From Raffaelea ambrosiae (Eukaryota; Ascomycota; Sordariomycetes; Ophiostomatales; Ophiostomataceae): DNA of 64,000 bases. Position numbers and translations under genes: made by a program. The DNA lies in the NCBI GenBank assembly GCA_002778195.1, contig PCDI01000012.1, positions 579,276 to 643,275 on the forward strand, given 5' to 3'. Below the pieces are notes generated by a model. That model made no database searches and was not told the origin of the DNA. It was given only the letters and a program-made list of their open reading frames with translations. Positions 39,365 to 51,772 of the stretch are shown piece after piece (position 1 is the stretch's first letter; each line of letters opens with the position of its first letter).

Positions 39365-41602
39365 GTGCATCGTCAATCATGCGACTGGGGTCCCGCTGTA
39401 CAGTATTGACACCGCTGCTGCTGCCGCTGCTACTGCCACCTCCGCCGATCCCGTTGTACCGTCCAGCACCATACAACATCTCCATCAGCTTGCCCTTTTG
39501 TCGCGCCCGCACGTCCTCAAGGTACCCGCCGACGTCCTCGAGGCCGCGGATCTGCTCCTCGATCGTCAGCGTGCTGCTGTTGACCGACCGCACGAGCGGT
39601 GACACCAACTTGCGCCGCAGACTCTCGAGGCTGGCCTTGAGCGCCAGCAGGCGGTTGTTGTGCTCCATCAGGATGCCCTTGTTTCGCACTGTCTTCTCGC
39701 GCACATTGCGCAGCAGCTCGCGGTTCTGCTCATACTTTTTCACCTGGGCAGCATTGGCCCCCAGGATGCGTGTCCACAGGCTGGCTAGCAGATCTGCGTG
39801 CTGCTCATCCTGCACTGATGCCTCGCGCACCACGGTCCGTGCCAGGTTGAGGAACTGACGGTCGACCGCCTCGAACAGCCCAAAGAGCGCCAGGCTGTGC
39901 TGCAACTCAGTCGCCACGGCCTCTTCGAGCACGGCCAGAAACTCATTGAACGTCCGCCGCAGCGTGGTGCGCGTCCGCTGCGGACTGGACATGCCAAACA
40001 GAGCCGTCGCCACGCTGCCTACGCGCGTAGGCGTACCCGTAGCCGTATTTTCCAGCAGTCCAGTTGAGCTCAGGAAATTGTGAAGATTGTCAAACGCCGC
40101 CGTCAGAGGCGGTGCTGGATGTTGCACCTGTGAAAGCTCGCGCCTGGCCCAGTCCATCACAATCAGGATTCTGACTTGGTTAGTCTTTTTGTTTTGTTTT
40201 GCTCTGCATTTTTATTTTAATTCTTTGGCTTCACATACCCGTCAATGTCGCCATCCACATTGGCAAAGAACTTGGTGAGCTCAATAGCCAGCGTCTTGAG
40301 GCTTTCACTGAGATCGTCTAGTTCTTTGACTATTATGGGAGCCGATGTTAGGTTGCTCTGTCGGACACTCTCGCCGAGGTCCCAGACAGCCACGCCCGTT
40401 GCCTGCAGGTCATTGACCTGGGCCACACCATTCTCGGAGTAGTAGATGAGCGGCTCAAAGGAGCGCGCAATGCCGGCAACTTTGACAAGGTCCGGCACAC
40501 TGCGCAGGCTCGCAGGCTGGAATAGTGACCGCATAGCAGCAATGGACACAATAGCTGCAACAACAGAGCAGACCACATGTGCCCATGAAGACGTCACGAA
40601 GAGGAAGTTGTCCCTCAAAAAGTTGACGGCTGCATCGATGGGTTCTGTCCGCTGCTGCACTTCAGCGCGCATGGCAAACCGAATATCTGACAACAGATCA
40701 GCATCAGGGACCAGATTGAAGGAGCAGTGACCGGAATCGACAAACATCGGCAACAACTTACAGTTCTCAGACGACTCTTGGAAATCAGACTCCAGCTTCT
40801 CGTCCACTGGCTGCAGCTCCTTCCTCTTGAAGGCGGATTGCGGAGTTTGGGGGAACGGAGGGTTCACGCGGATGGTGGCATCGGTATTGGGAAACATAAG
40901 GAGGGGATCTGGGCTGAACTCCTTGCCAGGGCTCATACTCGCTGGCAGACGAGTCCGGATGGCCTGGGCAAGGATTTCGTCGTCTGCATCGTCGCCAATA
41001 TCATAGTCATAGTCGTCCACATCCAGGCCAAGTAGTTCATCATCCGCACTGTCAAAGTCAGGACTGGACCCCCGAGACAGGCGGCCCCCAGCGGCAAACT
41101 GCTGGTGGTGCAGAGCCGGCAGCTTGAGTAGAGGGGAGCCGGTACTGTCGTGGTTGTTGTAGTATCCAGCGCCCGGAACGGCCGATGACTGCGCGGTGGT
41201 CATGGTAGTGGAAGAGCCCAGGATGTTGTCGCCCTTGCGCCAGAATCCGGAACTACGCCCGCCGTTTCCGAGGCGACGCCATGCCGGTGGGCTGAAGCCA
41301 CCTACGGAGTCGGCTCCGGGAAGACTCTCTTGAAGACTCTCGCGTAGACTGTCGGGTAGACTCTCTGTATCGGTTTCGAGATAGCCGGACAGACTCGGTG
41401 GCGTGGGACCGAATGGTTGGGGGGCGGGTGAGCGGCGAGGGAGGCGTTCGAGGGGGGGATGGGGGTGTTCGGGGAGGGGAGGGGATTGCGCTGGCGGCAG
41501 TTGCCAGCTTCTGCTGTTGCTGTTGTTGGGGGGGTGCGGCAGCTCGGCGGGTGAAGCGGCCGACGAGCGGGAACCATGTCCCAGCGGCGGCGGCATTGTC
41601 AT
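39360..41602 (-). CDS. Membrane protein of unknown function, C-terminal part of the 39-43 kb locus
   Basis: No family named. Proposed exons end 40762, then 40686-40239 and 40170-39360; from the first usable ATG (41602) this gives about 699 aa. The first part is Pro/Ser-rich, then acidic (DDELLGLDVDDYDYDIGDD). One membrane segment, VVCSVVAAIVSIAAM, lies in the second exon, followed by LVKVAGIARSFEPLIYYSE. The last exon is helical and probably coiled coil (YEQNRELLRNVREKTVRN), ending with a Gly/Ser tail. The intron at 40687-40761 is 75 bases with no stop, so it can be read through. The true N-terminus is doubtful: upstream sequence in this frame overlaps the neighbouring frame of the next entry, and the two may be one gene. 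Confidence 0.65.
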
Positions 41603-42683
41603 CGTCGGGGCCGGGCGCGACGGCTTCTCCTTTGACAGGGCAGGCAGCCTCTTCTTTGACGGCTCTTTCGCTGGCAAGTCGAGTGCGGGCCTCCTCGACC
41701 TCGTCGTAGATGTATAGGTCGTTGAGCGTGGCGGTGCTGTCGCTGGCGTTGTAGGCGTGGATGGTGTTGGCGGTGTTGGCGGTGTCTCTGCGCTTGTGGC
41801 GCGATGAGTTGTGGCTGGACTTGACGCTGCCGCCGCCGTGGCGGCCGCTGCTGGACTTGACGCTAGCAGCGCTGCTCTTGCTGTTCTTGTGCAGCTTGGT
41901 AGACGCCTTTTCGAGCTTCTCGAGGCGGTCGAGCTTCTCAAGCTTGTCGTACCTGTCGTACCTGTCGTACAGGGGGGCCAGCTGCTGAATCTTCTCGGCC
42001 TTTTCAATCCTTTCAATCAGCCGCCCCTTCTTGGCTTTGGCGATCTCCTTCTCGCCGTGGCGACGACGCCGGGATGATGTGGCCTGAGAGACCAAGTCGT
42101 CCTCAAGCAGACGCTCGCCTCGCTCACGCAGCAGCAGCGGGAAATGCGGCGGTGGCGGGAGCCGGCGGTCGCTCTCAAACAGGTTGGAGATCAGCTCGGG
42201 AGCAATCGGCGCAAGCGGTATGGCCGGCAGCTGTTTGGCAGTAATGGCAGCCTCGAGCTGCTTCGGCTTGGTGGCAGCCTGGATGGCCTTTTCCTGGGCG
42301 CGGCGCTGACGATAGTTTCTGATGATTGTTGGCACGCGCGGCAGCCAGAGAGACAGAAAGACGACAAGCAGGACCAGGGCAGCCAGAAACGTGCTGGGGG
42401 CAATCGTCACACTCAACAACGACACGTTGGTGTGGATTTCGAGGATGGGCCGCATAGAGTTGGCGAAGGGAGCCGGCAGGCTGCGATGGACCACCCGAAA
42501 CGGGTTGGGCAGGCTGGCACCTGATAGGTTGAAACTGGGCAGGCCAACGTTGGGAATGATGGTTGGGAGACTGCTCAGGGTGGACAGCAGCGGTGCAGAC
42601 TGGACGTTGCGGAGCGAAGAGAAGAATGAGGGAGGGGGAGGGGGAGGGGGGGCAGGCGGGCGGGAGAAGGGGTAGAGATGCAT
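41253..42683 (-). CDS. Pro-rich single-pass membrane protein, N-terminal part of the 39-43 kb locus
   Basis: An open frame of 476 codons from ATG 42683. It begins MHLYPFSRPPAPPPPPPP, has one membrane segment, FLAALVLLVVFLSLWLP, at about 80-96 followed by basic RNYRQRR, then a Lys/Glu-rich helical stretch with YDRYDRYDKLEKLDRLEKL, a Ser/His-rich stretch and WFPLVGRF. Beyond about 41560 it becomes Pro-rich and then Arg/Ser-repetitive, ending SPRKRRA. That last part overlaps the frame of the previous entry. No splice pair joining the two frames was found. It may be a separate 476 aa protein, or the N-terminus of one protein of roughly 1,000 aa with a frame switch in the C-rich tract near 41440-41545. 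Function is unknown. Confidence 0.6.
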   Translation of the reverse strand: MHLYPFSRPPAPPPPPPPSFFSSLRNVQSAPLLSTLSSLPTIIPNVGLPSFNLSGASLPNPFRVVHRSLPAPFANSMRPILEIHTNVSLLSVTIAPSTFLAALVLLVVFLSLWLPRVPTIIRNYRQRRAQEKAIQAATKPKQLEAAITAKQLPAIPLAPIAPELISNLFESDRRLPPPPHFPLLLRERGERLLEDDLVSQATSSRRRRHGEKEIAKAKKGRLIERIEKAEKIQQLAPLYDRYDRYDKLEKLDRLEKLEKASTKLHKNSKSSAASVKSSSGRHGGGSVKSSHNSSRHKRRDTANTANTIHAYNASDSTATLNDLYIYDEVEEARTRLASERAVKEEAACPVKGEAVAPGPDDDNAAAAGTWFPLVGRFTRRAAAPPQQQQQQKLATAASAIPSPPRTPPSPPRTPPSPLTRPPTIRSHATESVRLSRNRYRESTRQSTRESSRESSRSRLRRWLQPTGMASPRKRRA

Positions 42684-45315
42684 TGTGAAGGAGAGAGAAA
42701 AAGAGAAGGGAAGAGAAAAGAGAAGGCGGGAAGGTAAAAAAAAAAAGAAAGAGGGAAAGGGAAAGGGCAGAAAAGAGAAGGGACGAAGTGACAAGGCCAA
42801 AAGAGCCAATAAACGAAAAAATTAGAGTGTGCAACAAGGGTGTGTGCGTGCTGTGCGAGCTGTCTGTCAGAACAAGCAAGAGCGAGTCGTCTTGGTCGTG
42901 CCTTCCCTTGTTTCAACCAGGCAGCATTCGTGCCAGTGGCTGGGAGTGGATCGATGTCGCGTTAAGTCTCTTTTTTTTTTAAACCAAGTTCAAGCAAGGG
43001 CCTCACAACGAAACGTCAAGAAAGGAAATAAAAACATACAAGAGTAACAGGACAGCAGTAATAACAGCAGAAAACAACAAAGAATCTCCAGGTCGACGAT
43101 GGCCCCATCTCCATTCATATAAGAAATCCCAGGCGATCGTAGGACACGAAGGCGCACAAGCAAATTCTCTGTCCACGGCCAGGGCGACGACCCAAAGATG
43201 CCGAAAGAGGCCGGAGCATGTTCCTTTCCGATTTTAACAGATGAACATGTGAAGGACCAGTATAGTAGAGGCTGGCAAAGGCTGAAGCGCACAGCAGCCA
43301 AAGTGCCAAAATGGCTGCAGCTGCTAGCAAACTAGTTAATTACATCCTACAAACAGTGCAATACCTTGAGACCTGCATCGGACACAGACTGTGGCCTCGG
43401 ACATGAGCCATTGCTGCGGACAGCAGGGTCTCAGTGCACGAACACGCATCGGCCAGCACTGGAGAGAAGAGGAAAGCACGATGGACTGCAGACAGACATT
43501 TATGCACGAAACAGACGCATGGCTACATTTTGCGTGGCCACCCGGTCGGGGCCAGAAAAAAAACTTTCCCATGAACCACACTTAGACATGCAGCTTCTGC
43601 AACATCTGCAGCTTCTTTCTGAGCCATCCTGCTGCCACGCGTTTAGCCGCCGACCCAATAGCATCGTTTGCCGCGCAGCAAGCAGGATTGACGGCGTCCT
43701 GAGGCATGCAGAGCAGAGCATGTAGAGCAGAGCATGCACCAGAATATGCACCATAACATGTATCTGGGGAGGGGGAGGGGGAGGCACCTGGTGATGCTGG
43801 CTGGCTTGTAGCGAATATACTAAAGACTAGGAAGTCCAAAAAGGCCCTGGCTCCTTCGCCTGGACGGCACTTATGCGGCTTGTCACTACCCCACGGGTGG
43901 GCTGCCGCGGGTGGTCCGTATTCACGAACAGATTTGCATTGCCATTTCATGCAGGCGTTCACATTCCTTGCATCCCTCTCATCTCTCGTTGCCCTTTTCT
44001 TTCTTTTTCTCGAAAGGCTGAGTGGGATGATGACGGGGTCCTCCCCCCTCCGCATCGAGACACTACATACTGTGTTCTGGGTACCGTGGTGCGGCCATCT
44101 CGAGGCTTGTGATCATGGAAAGCCCCCTCTGTCTGTCTCTTTTGTTGCCAGTCTCGGCTCAAGGCAAAGAGAGCCCTACGTCTGCTCTCTCCTCGCTTCC
44201 TTTCCTGTCGCGAGCATCCTGATTTTCCAACAAGAACCCTGGCAAGTGCAAATGCTAATGTGATATTAAAGGGCTCGTTTTGTGAGGTAGCTGCCTGGCG
44301 AGCCACATCCGAGGATGCTTTCTGCTCGTACACCAATACGCCATGTCTTGAAGAATCGAAAGAGGAACCCCTCAACGCGTGGCTTACAGCAACAACAAAC
44401 AGAAAACCACTTTACACGAGTGCCACGCGTGTTTTCGCGCCGCAAAAAAATGGGGCGGCGCCGTCATCCAATCGCTTTCCACCAGTGCGGCTTGAGAGGC
44501 GTTGTGAGTTGTAACAAAGCCCCTGCCAGCCACTCAATTTTTGCCATCTCTTCAGTCTGACCCCCAAAACGGCTCACGCGATGCCACAGTCTTCCCGTCG
44601 TCTGTTTGTTTTGATCTTCGTTCTGTAAAGAGACGTGGAGTGACTCACGCGCCCCATCTTCCCCTATTTGCTGTCTTTCTCCACCGGCATCACAGCACGA
44701 CTTTTCAATAGATCATCAACAGTAGAGAAAGTAGTTAAATGTCATGGTTGAATTCATTCGCTACATCCTAGATAACACGCCAGAACTAGAAGAAACATAA
44801 CAAGCCAAAATCAGTGAAAAAAGCACGCGAGCCTCATCGCCGCAGTAGTGGAGAATAAAACGTTAAAACAAAACAACAAAACCAATCCACGCACGCTCGC
44901 AAACACGCAAGCACGCAAGCACGACACACCCCCCAGAAAAATACTTCGTAAAGCGTAGTTGAGCCAAACCACCCAAGAGTCCGCCTGACCACAGGACGGA
45001 TACCCGCGCTCCCACACGCTGTTCTGTCATGACACATAAATGCATGCTTCGTATGCGAAGGTCGTCGGCGTGCATGGCGCAGTATCGGAAATAGCAACAA
45101 AGCCTGCCGCTGCAACCGCCTTGTTCTGGCAGGCAAGCTAGCCAGCATCGACCGATGGTGTGTGGTCACCCTCTCTTCGGTATCTCGCGCGACCCAAGTC
45201 TGCGCGCGCGGCCGTCCAGAACAATACTCGTTTGGCCCTGGCCTAGCCTGGCCCGGTTCAGAGAAATGCATCAAATCGAATGCCATCGCCTTGCCCTTGG
45301 CTTCTGTTTCGAAAC
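42684..45315. other. Intergenic region, no supported gene
   Basis: This holds the purine-rich upstream region of the membrane protein locus (about 42690-42790) and the 3' side of the USP gene. Remaining open frames are short and featureless. Confidence 0.5.
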
Positions 45316-47792
45316 CTAGTCGATCTTTGCGTTTGCCAGGCTTCTCGCTTTCGGGTTGGTAAGATTGTTGACCTGCGGCACCACCTGTCTCCTATACTTG
45401 TAATGTTTCCGTAACCGCTTCCGTGCCACCATGACTGGCACGGAACTCTTGGTAACAAGGTAGTTCGAGAACGATCCCAGGATCACACTACAATATTGTG
45501 GTTAGCAGCAGATACCTGACATCAGTGATAGTGCGCGGATTTGCAAAATGTGGCCGCATGAATGGCGATGCAAGCCACAGATCGCGGCGATCGATCGGAT
45601 CCGTGGAATCGATGGGAAAACCATGCGAACCACGGAAACCACGAGATTGACGAGCTCGCCGCGATTACAGATATGAGAGGAGGAGGTCATGCGTGGGAGA
45701 CTTACCCTTTCAGCGCACTACGGCCACGGCTGCCTAGGATCACCAGCGTTGGGTTGACATTGTCAATCACCTCGGTAATTATGTGGCGTGGATTCTTGCA
45801 CTGTAGGACCTCAACAATCACCCGCACTTGCAGTCTGGTCCTGCGCAGCAGCTTCGTTATGCGCTCTGTGATGTCTTGCACAGCACGGTGGCGGTCTTCC
45901 TCGGCCTTGGCCGGATTGATTGTCGGTGATCCTTCCTTTGGATCTTCCTGGCCATCCGCCAATGGGATGCCCATCTCCTCATCGACACAGTAGATAGCTA
46001 CGAGAGTGTCGCCGTCCCGCAGAACGGTACCCACGGTCCACTCCAGAGCATGTGTTGACTCGTCGCTCAGATCGGTAGCCACCAGATACTTGCGCAGAGG
46101 GCGGTGTTCCTCTTCAACAGCTTGTTTTTGCACATGGGCAAAGTCGCCACGATAGATGATCTGCACGGACCGCTGCACGCCGGGCGTGGACATGATGGAT
46201 GTTATCGCGAACGCCAATCGCTGTGCGCTCTTGATGTCACCAATCTCGGCTTCATCGTCAGAATCAAAGGGCGCGCGAGAAGCAGACCGAGACCTGTCTT
46301 CGAAACTACTGTTAGGAGTCACGCCAGACTTGGCCTTGACTTTTTCTCCCGAAGGATTGGTCACTGTGATTTCGGGTTCATCCAACAGCGACTTGTACTG
46401 GTAGGCGGGTTGAGTGGAAGACACGTGAATCCCTAGTGAACTCGGTTAGCAAAACAAAGCACACACACCCTCCCCCTAGGAATCAACAGCTGTCTTTAGT
46501 AGTCAACTATCCAGCTTCAGCCCCAACTCCCTCCCAAATTCAATCACCAGCACCAACGCTCGACTCTACTTACGTTCTTCTTCTGCCGCTGCTAGTAGGC
46601 TCAGCGGTTGCCGGTTGCCCTTGGTTGTGCCAGACGCGGCTGGGCTACCTGAACCATTAGTCTCGCCCGGGAAGCTCCTAGCCGTCTTACGGCCACGCCG
46701 GGCCTCGTCTTCATCAGAGGAATAATTCTCCTCTTCGCTGCTCTCCAGATGCTCGCCATCAGGACTCATGTAGTCCTTAGCCAGACGGCCACTGCCACGA
46801 ACACCGTTATCATCGGATTTCTTGCGCATAGGCAATTCGCTTAGCGTGCCGCCAGAGCGGATCAAGTTGGCGTCCGAGAGTCGACGGTATGCGTTCTGCA
46901 TGTCGAGACCATTGGTTTCCGCAATCAGAGCATGGCCAGCAGGGCTCAACCCGCGGCCAGAGATGGCGACATTGGGTGAGTTGGACCGCGCGTTAAGGCG
47001 GTTGCTCGGCGACATGGACGCCTTCGCACCAGGCTTGGAAGGGACACGGCCGCTGGCACCGCTCACAGAATGGCGGCCGTGGATGGGCAGTTTTTGGCCG
47101 GGCAGTTTCAGGTTGCTAATATCCGCCCCGCGCATCAACTCTGCCATGGCTTTCCTGGAGAGTTGATTGTTGTTGTTGTTATTGTTGCTGCTGCTGTTTT
47201 GTTTGCCCTTCGATAGCACTGGGCCTTGGTTTTTGGTAATAATATCAGAAAACTGGTAGTTGGCGGTGGGGTCGTTTCTTGCTCCGTAACCGCGCGCACC
47301 AAACTCGGCAGGTTTGTAGGCTGCGTCTGACTTGCTGCGCGGATGAAGCGATTGATCTGACGCCGTTTTGTGAGCCGGCGGCAGTTGCACCTGTAGATTG
47401 GACTCAGTCGGCGAGCTCTGTGCGCTGAGAGGCGGCATCGAACTGTCTACGTCTAGCATGCTGCGGATTGATGGCGTATGGGCAGGCGGCGAACCCTCAA
47501 TGTCGAGCATGCTTCGAACCGGACGATGCGGGCTTCCGCCGATAGCGCCAGAGATGGATGCCGCCCGGGATCCTGGTGGAGAGCCGGGAACATCGTCCAC
47601 GAGATCCAGCATACTCCTTATGGGCGAGCGGGGGTTGGAACCATACGGTGACGTAGAGCGACTGGCTGCATGAATGCTCGGCGATCGAGCACTGTTCATT
47701 GTTGTGTTTGCATCGCCCTGGCCGAGCAGCGCAAGGACCTCTCGGCGCTCCTCGTCCAGTAATGCCTCCATGGACATGGGCGGGCGCGACAT
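45316..47792 (-). CDS. Universal stress protein (UspA-like) domain protein with long disordered N-terminus
   Basis: Exons 47792-46574, 46432-45706 and 45487-45316 give 705 aa. Residues 1-500 are mostly disordered, Ser/Pro/Asn-rich, with N-terminal MEALLDEERREVLALLG, three copies of RSMLD (59-63, 93-97, 110-114), a poly-Asn run and an acidic SSEEENYSSDEDEARR stretch. The join LLAAAEEER-IHVSS spans the first intron. The USP domain starts RKYLVATDLSDESTHALEW at about 520. Its nucleotide-binding loop GSRGRSALKG continues after the second intron as VILGSFSNYL, giving the G-x2-G-x9-G pattern of ATP-binding USPs, then SSVPVMVARK. The tail is basic. Bacterial and plant USPs act in stress survival; the fungal role here is inference. 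Confidence 0.9.
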
Positions 47793-50410
47793 GGTGGCGG
47801 TTGGGGGGGGCTTTCCTTAAAAGTTTTGCACAGCTGATGACGAAAAGCCAGAAGAGGGAAGACTGACAGCCGTCGATGGTGTGCGAAGAGATGTCCGAAG
47901 TTGTCGGGTCGAATGGTAAAACAACCGATGGATGAACAGGGATCTTTCGAGCCTTGTGGGAGGGAAAGACAAAAAACGGATTTTCCACGCGGCGAGAGTG
48001 TCACCAGGTCAGGGGGCACTGCAGACAGGACACAAGGTAAGCCCAAGATAGCCTTTTGGAAGGCGACAACAGGCTCTTGGCGTCTTGGCGCGTTGGCACA
48101 GACGACGGCTGGATTATACCAAGAGTGTGGCTTTGCAGCAAAAACGGTTGGCGAACTAGGACGAACCAGGTGTGCGAATGAGCGTGAACGAGTAGATAGA
48201 CGCTATACTCGAAGAATGCTGTTGCGGCAGAAGGCTAAGAGGGGGGTGGGGGGGGCACGTGAAGGAGTTGCTGGGAGTTGTGATGAGTTGCTGAGTTGCT
48301 GGAAGTCTCGTTGAGTTATTTGTAGTTGCAAATGGAAGCAATGACTATCGGGGAATGATTCTCGGCGGCTGTCGTGATAAAGCGGCTTGGAGTATCAGCA
48401 TGTTGGTGCTAGCGACGGCCGGGGTAACGTTGATATGCCCACTCCGTCAAGAGATGCAGTGCTCGTCCCATTCAACCCAATCGAAAGGCGGGTGATGGAG
48501 TTTCGTGCTCGTCGATCGCGGCAAGACGGGGGCTGGAGAGCTCCTTATACTGCGCGCAAACTTCTGCTCGCGCTGAGAAGTGGGGCACCACGGAAAGAAC
48601 GATGTAATAGACCGTGCCGGCCAAGCTGGTGGGGGTGGTTGCAGAGCAGAGCTGGTCAAGGGAGGGGGGAGGCGGGAAACCGAAGGTACTGTCCAGATAC
48701 AGAGAACAGAGATGTAACTAGTTGCTGGATGGGTGAACTCGCAGATTGCGCGAGAAGGGATTGGTTGGGCGTGGAGAGAGAACAAATGAAGAGAAAAAAA
48801 ATGAACAGAGAGACCAAAAGATAGGAAAATTTGGTTTAAATAGGGCCAAAAAGCCGGAACAGAGGCGAGAAGAAGCGCTTGCTCTGAGACCTTTGGCAGA
48901 AGCGGAAGGCGCTCTGGGTAAGAGCTCACTCCTTCCTTTTGTGTCGCGCCGTGTGTTCCTGCCGTGTCACAACCGACAATTGACAAGAACGCGGGGGAGG
49001 GGCGTGCCACTAGGGACCGAGAGATAACAAACAGAACGAAAACAATAAGACAGAGTAGATGTGACGTCTTTTCGCTGGCCACCTTGCTTGGCTGCCGAGA
49101 ATTGACAAGAAACACCGAGTTCCGATCTCGTCCGGGGGAACCGTGGAAGAGGGACAGTATCCCAAATTGCGTCTGCCGTGCGTAGTCGGGGAATTGAAAA
49201 CAAAGTAGAGAAGAAAGGGGGGGAGAGAAAGAGGGAGAGCAGACGCAAACAAAACAGAGGCGAAAAAAAAAAAAAAAGAGGCAATGCACAAACGACCTGA
49301 GTCACGAGGTGCGGTCTGTGAGGCCTGGCCACTTTTGCCTGGCAGGGAGCTTTTTAGCGGGATCCGTTATAGTGGAGACGAGACGCCTATCTGGCACAGT
49401 TGGGTGCGGTTGAGTTGAGGAAGAGTTTGTTAGGGACTCGAGTACTGCCAAACTAGTACGATCTGCACCCAACAGAGCGGACGTGGCGCAAAACGCTAAC
49501 TATCTGCACAAGAACATACCACACGAGTAGTAACTAACTACACCGTAAGATCTTTAACGGATTGGGGCGATATTAGGCATTAATAGTAGACAGGCCATTA
49601 CTGGGAGCTTGAGCACGGCCCAGGCTAGCTCGGAACGAACAGGCGCAGCCAGAATTACATACCACCGTAAGGGAATGAGGAAAAAAAGGGGGGAAGAAAA
49701 AACCCTGAAGTGCGATAGTTACAGTGCTCTGCCGAACCATGGGGCCCTCATCGTACGATCGCGACTGGCAAGCCAGATGGTGAGATCTGAGCACTGCCCC
49801 AAGAAGCATGGCAATTTGCAGCGAAAACTCAAACCAAAGACAGCAAATCAGGGTCTTGGCCGGCATTGGCGTTGAGGCAGCCATGAGACGACCCTGCAAT
49901 AGCAAGTGAACACATGTTGGCTCTTTATTAGGGGCCAGCCACCCGGTGCCAGGCACAGCGCACTCTCACCTACATAACGTGACTTCTCTCATGATGTCCG
50001 CCATGGTGTTGGTTTTCTTTCACTTTGCCCTGCTAATTCTGCACATTCGTGCATACCTGCATTTACAGTTGGATATCGGCATCCTGTCTCCCGGACCATG
50101 AGGCTGAATTGAGTGGCGATCTCGGACACCGGAGATGCAGTCCACGATGCCGTCCACGATCCGGTCGCACAGATGTCTACCTCAGCGGCGGTCGCTGCCG
50201 GCTTCACGTGCTGCTGTTTGTTCCTGGGAGGCAATTGGATACGCTATACCCAGTGCTCTTCTGTCTTGCGTTCTCTATGTGGCTATATATGTCTGAACAG
50301 CTCCGTGGAGTATTCCGCTGCATGCTGTTTTGTCCAAAAAAAAAAAGCTTTGCTATATACTACACACAGAAAGATCGGCCGGCGGATTTGCGCACACCCC
50401 GGCGCTGTGC
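47793..50410. other. Intergenic region: USP promoter side and spacer
   Basis: No supported gene. It contains the upstream region of the USP gene and, near 49210-49285, a purine-rich tract ending in an A15 run. The open frames are short or low in complexity. Confidence 0.5.
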
Positions 50411-51772
50411 TTATAACTTGCTGCCCGCAGGTGTAAGCAGGTCCAACTTCTCCCTGAGTGCTGCCTCCGCCTCCTTCTCGATCCGCGACACTAGCTCAGC
50501 GCAGGTCGGGATGTCGTGGATCAGGCCAATGACCTGGCCGGCCGTCCAGACCTAGAACGGGGAGTCAGTCGACATCAAACATTTCCAGGAAGAGAGGGTT
50601 TCAAAGAAAAAACGTACACCATAGTCCTTGTCGCCGTTGATAAAGACCTCGCGGCCACGCTTGCCGCTCACAAACGGCATGATCTCGGAGAAGTCGCCCG
50701 TGGTGCTCTCCCGCTCCACCTTGAGCGCACCCTCCGTCACCTTGTTCTTGTAGAGGCGCGTGGTGTTACCCCAGCGCCGCAGCACCAGAGCCGTGTCGGT
50801 CTCTTGTGCCTGCACAATCGTCTCCTTGATCTTGTGGTGAATGGGTGCCTCCACCGTGCACATGAACCGCGTGCCCATGTTGATGCCGCTGGCGCCCAGG
50901 CACAACGCCGCCGCCAGGCCCTGGCCGTCGGCGAAGCCGCCCGAGGCGATAAATGGAATCTTGAGGTCCTGCCGGGCGCGGCTCAGCAAGATGAAGTTGG
51001 TGATGTCGGACTCGCCCACGTGGCCGGCGCACTCAAAGCCGTCAATCGACAAAAAGTCGACGCCCAGCTTGATGGCGCTCTTTGCGTGCCGTATCGTTGT
51101 GCACTTGTGCAGCACGGTGACGCCCGCCTTCTTCAGCTGGGCGATCACGGGGCCAGGGCTGTTTCCGGCCGTCTCGACGATCTTGACGCCCTCGTCGATG
51201 ATGGTCTGCGCATACGCGGCGTAGTTGGGCGGCACCAGGGACGGCAGCAGTGTGAGGTTGCAGCCAAAGGGCTTGTCCGTCATTGTCCGGCAGCGCCGGA
51301 TCTCATCGCGCAGCGCCTCGGGAGTCGTGAAAATCAGCGACGTAATGAGGCCCAGGCCACCGGCGTTGGACACGGCAGACGCAAGTTCGGCATAGCCTGG
51401 TGGACACCGTGCTGTTAGCATCACATGCCAAAAATTGCGACACCAGCGCCAAGGCCAACAGCACAGAAGCTCGAAAACCCGCGTTTGCGATCCAAATGCT
51501 CCAAGCTGCGCTCGTGCCAGACGTCGGAAGGGGGAAACGGGATGGGAAGGGGCTGCAACAGAATTATAACCACGTACCAATATGCATCATGCCACCTTGC
51601 ACAATCGGGACTGTCGAGGAGGTAGAGCCGCGTTAGCCAAGTGCCTCAGGCCTCGGAGAGGCGCAACCACAGCGACACGTAGCAGAGATCCAGTCGTGTC
51701 GCAGCGGAAATTGCCGCAGCCCAACTCACCCTTGATCCCCAGCTTCTTCGTCAGCTCCGTAGTGAAAGGCAT
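50411..51772 (-). CDS. Nitronate monooxygenase (2-nitropropane dioxygenase type) with C-terminal SKL
   Basis: An FMN-dependent TIM-barrel enzyme that oxidises alkyl nitronates such as propionate 3-nitronate. Exons 51772-51730, 51610-51578, 51396-50618 and 50551-50411 give 331 aa. The spliced N-terminus reads ELTKKLGIKVPIVQGGMMHI then GYAELASAVSNAGGLGLI, the usual start of the family. The catalytic-type histidine sits in FECAGHVGE at about 151. IASGGFADGQGLAAAL and GASGINMGTRFMCT are the FMN phosphate-binding region. Exon 2 is only 33 bases. The last residues, AGSKL, are a canonical PTS1 peroxisomal signal. That implies peroxisomal location (inference) and detoxification of nitronates there. 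The neighbouring spacers suggest a stand-alone gene. Confidence 0.93.

Noticed and set aside
48447..49289. A 280-codon minus-strand open frame upstream of the USP gene
   Set aside because: It starts in an A/T homopolymer giving poly-Phe, has no domain, and lies in the promoter region.
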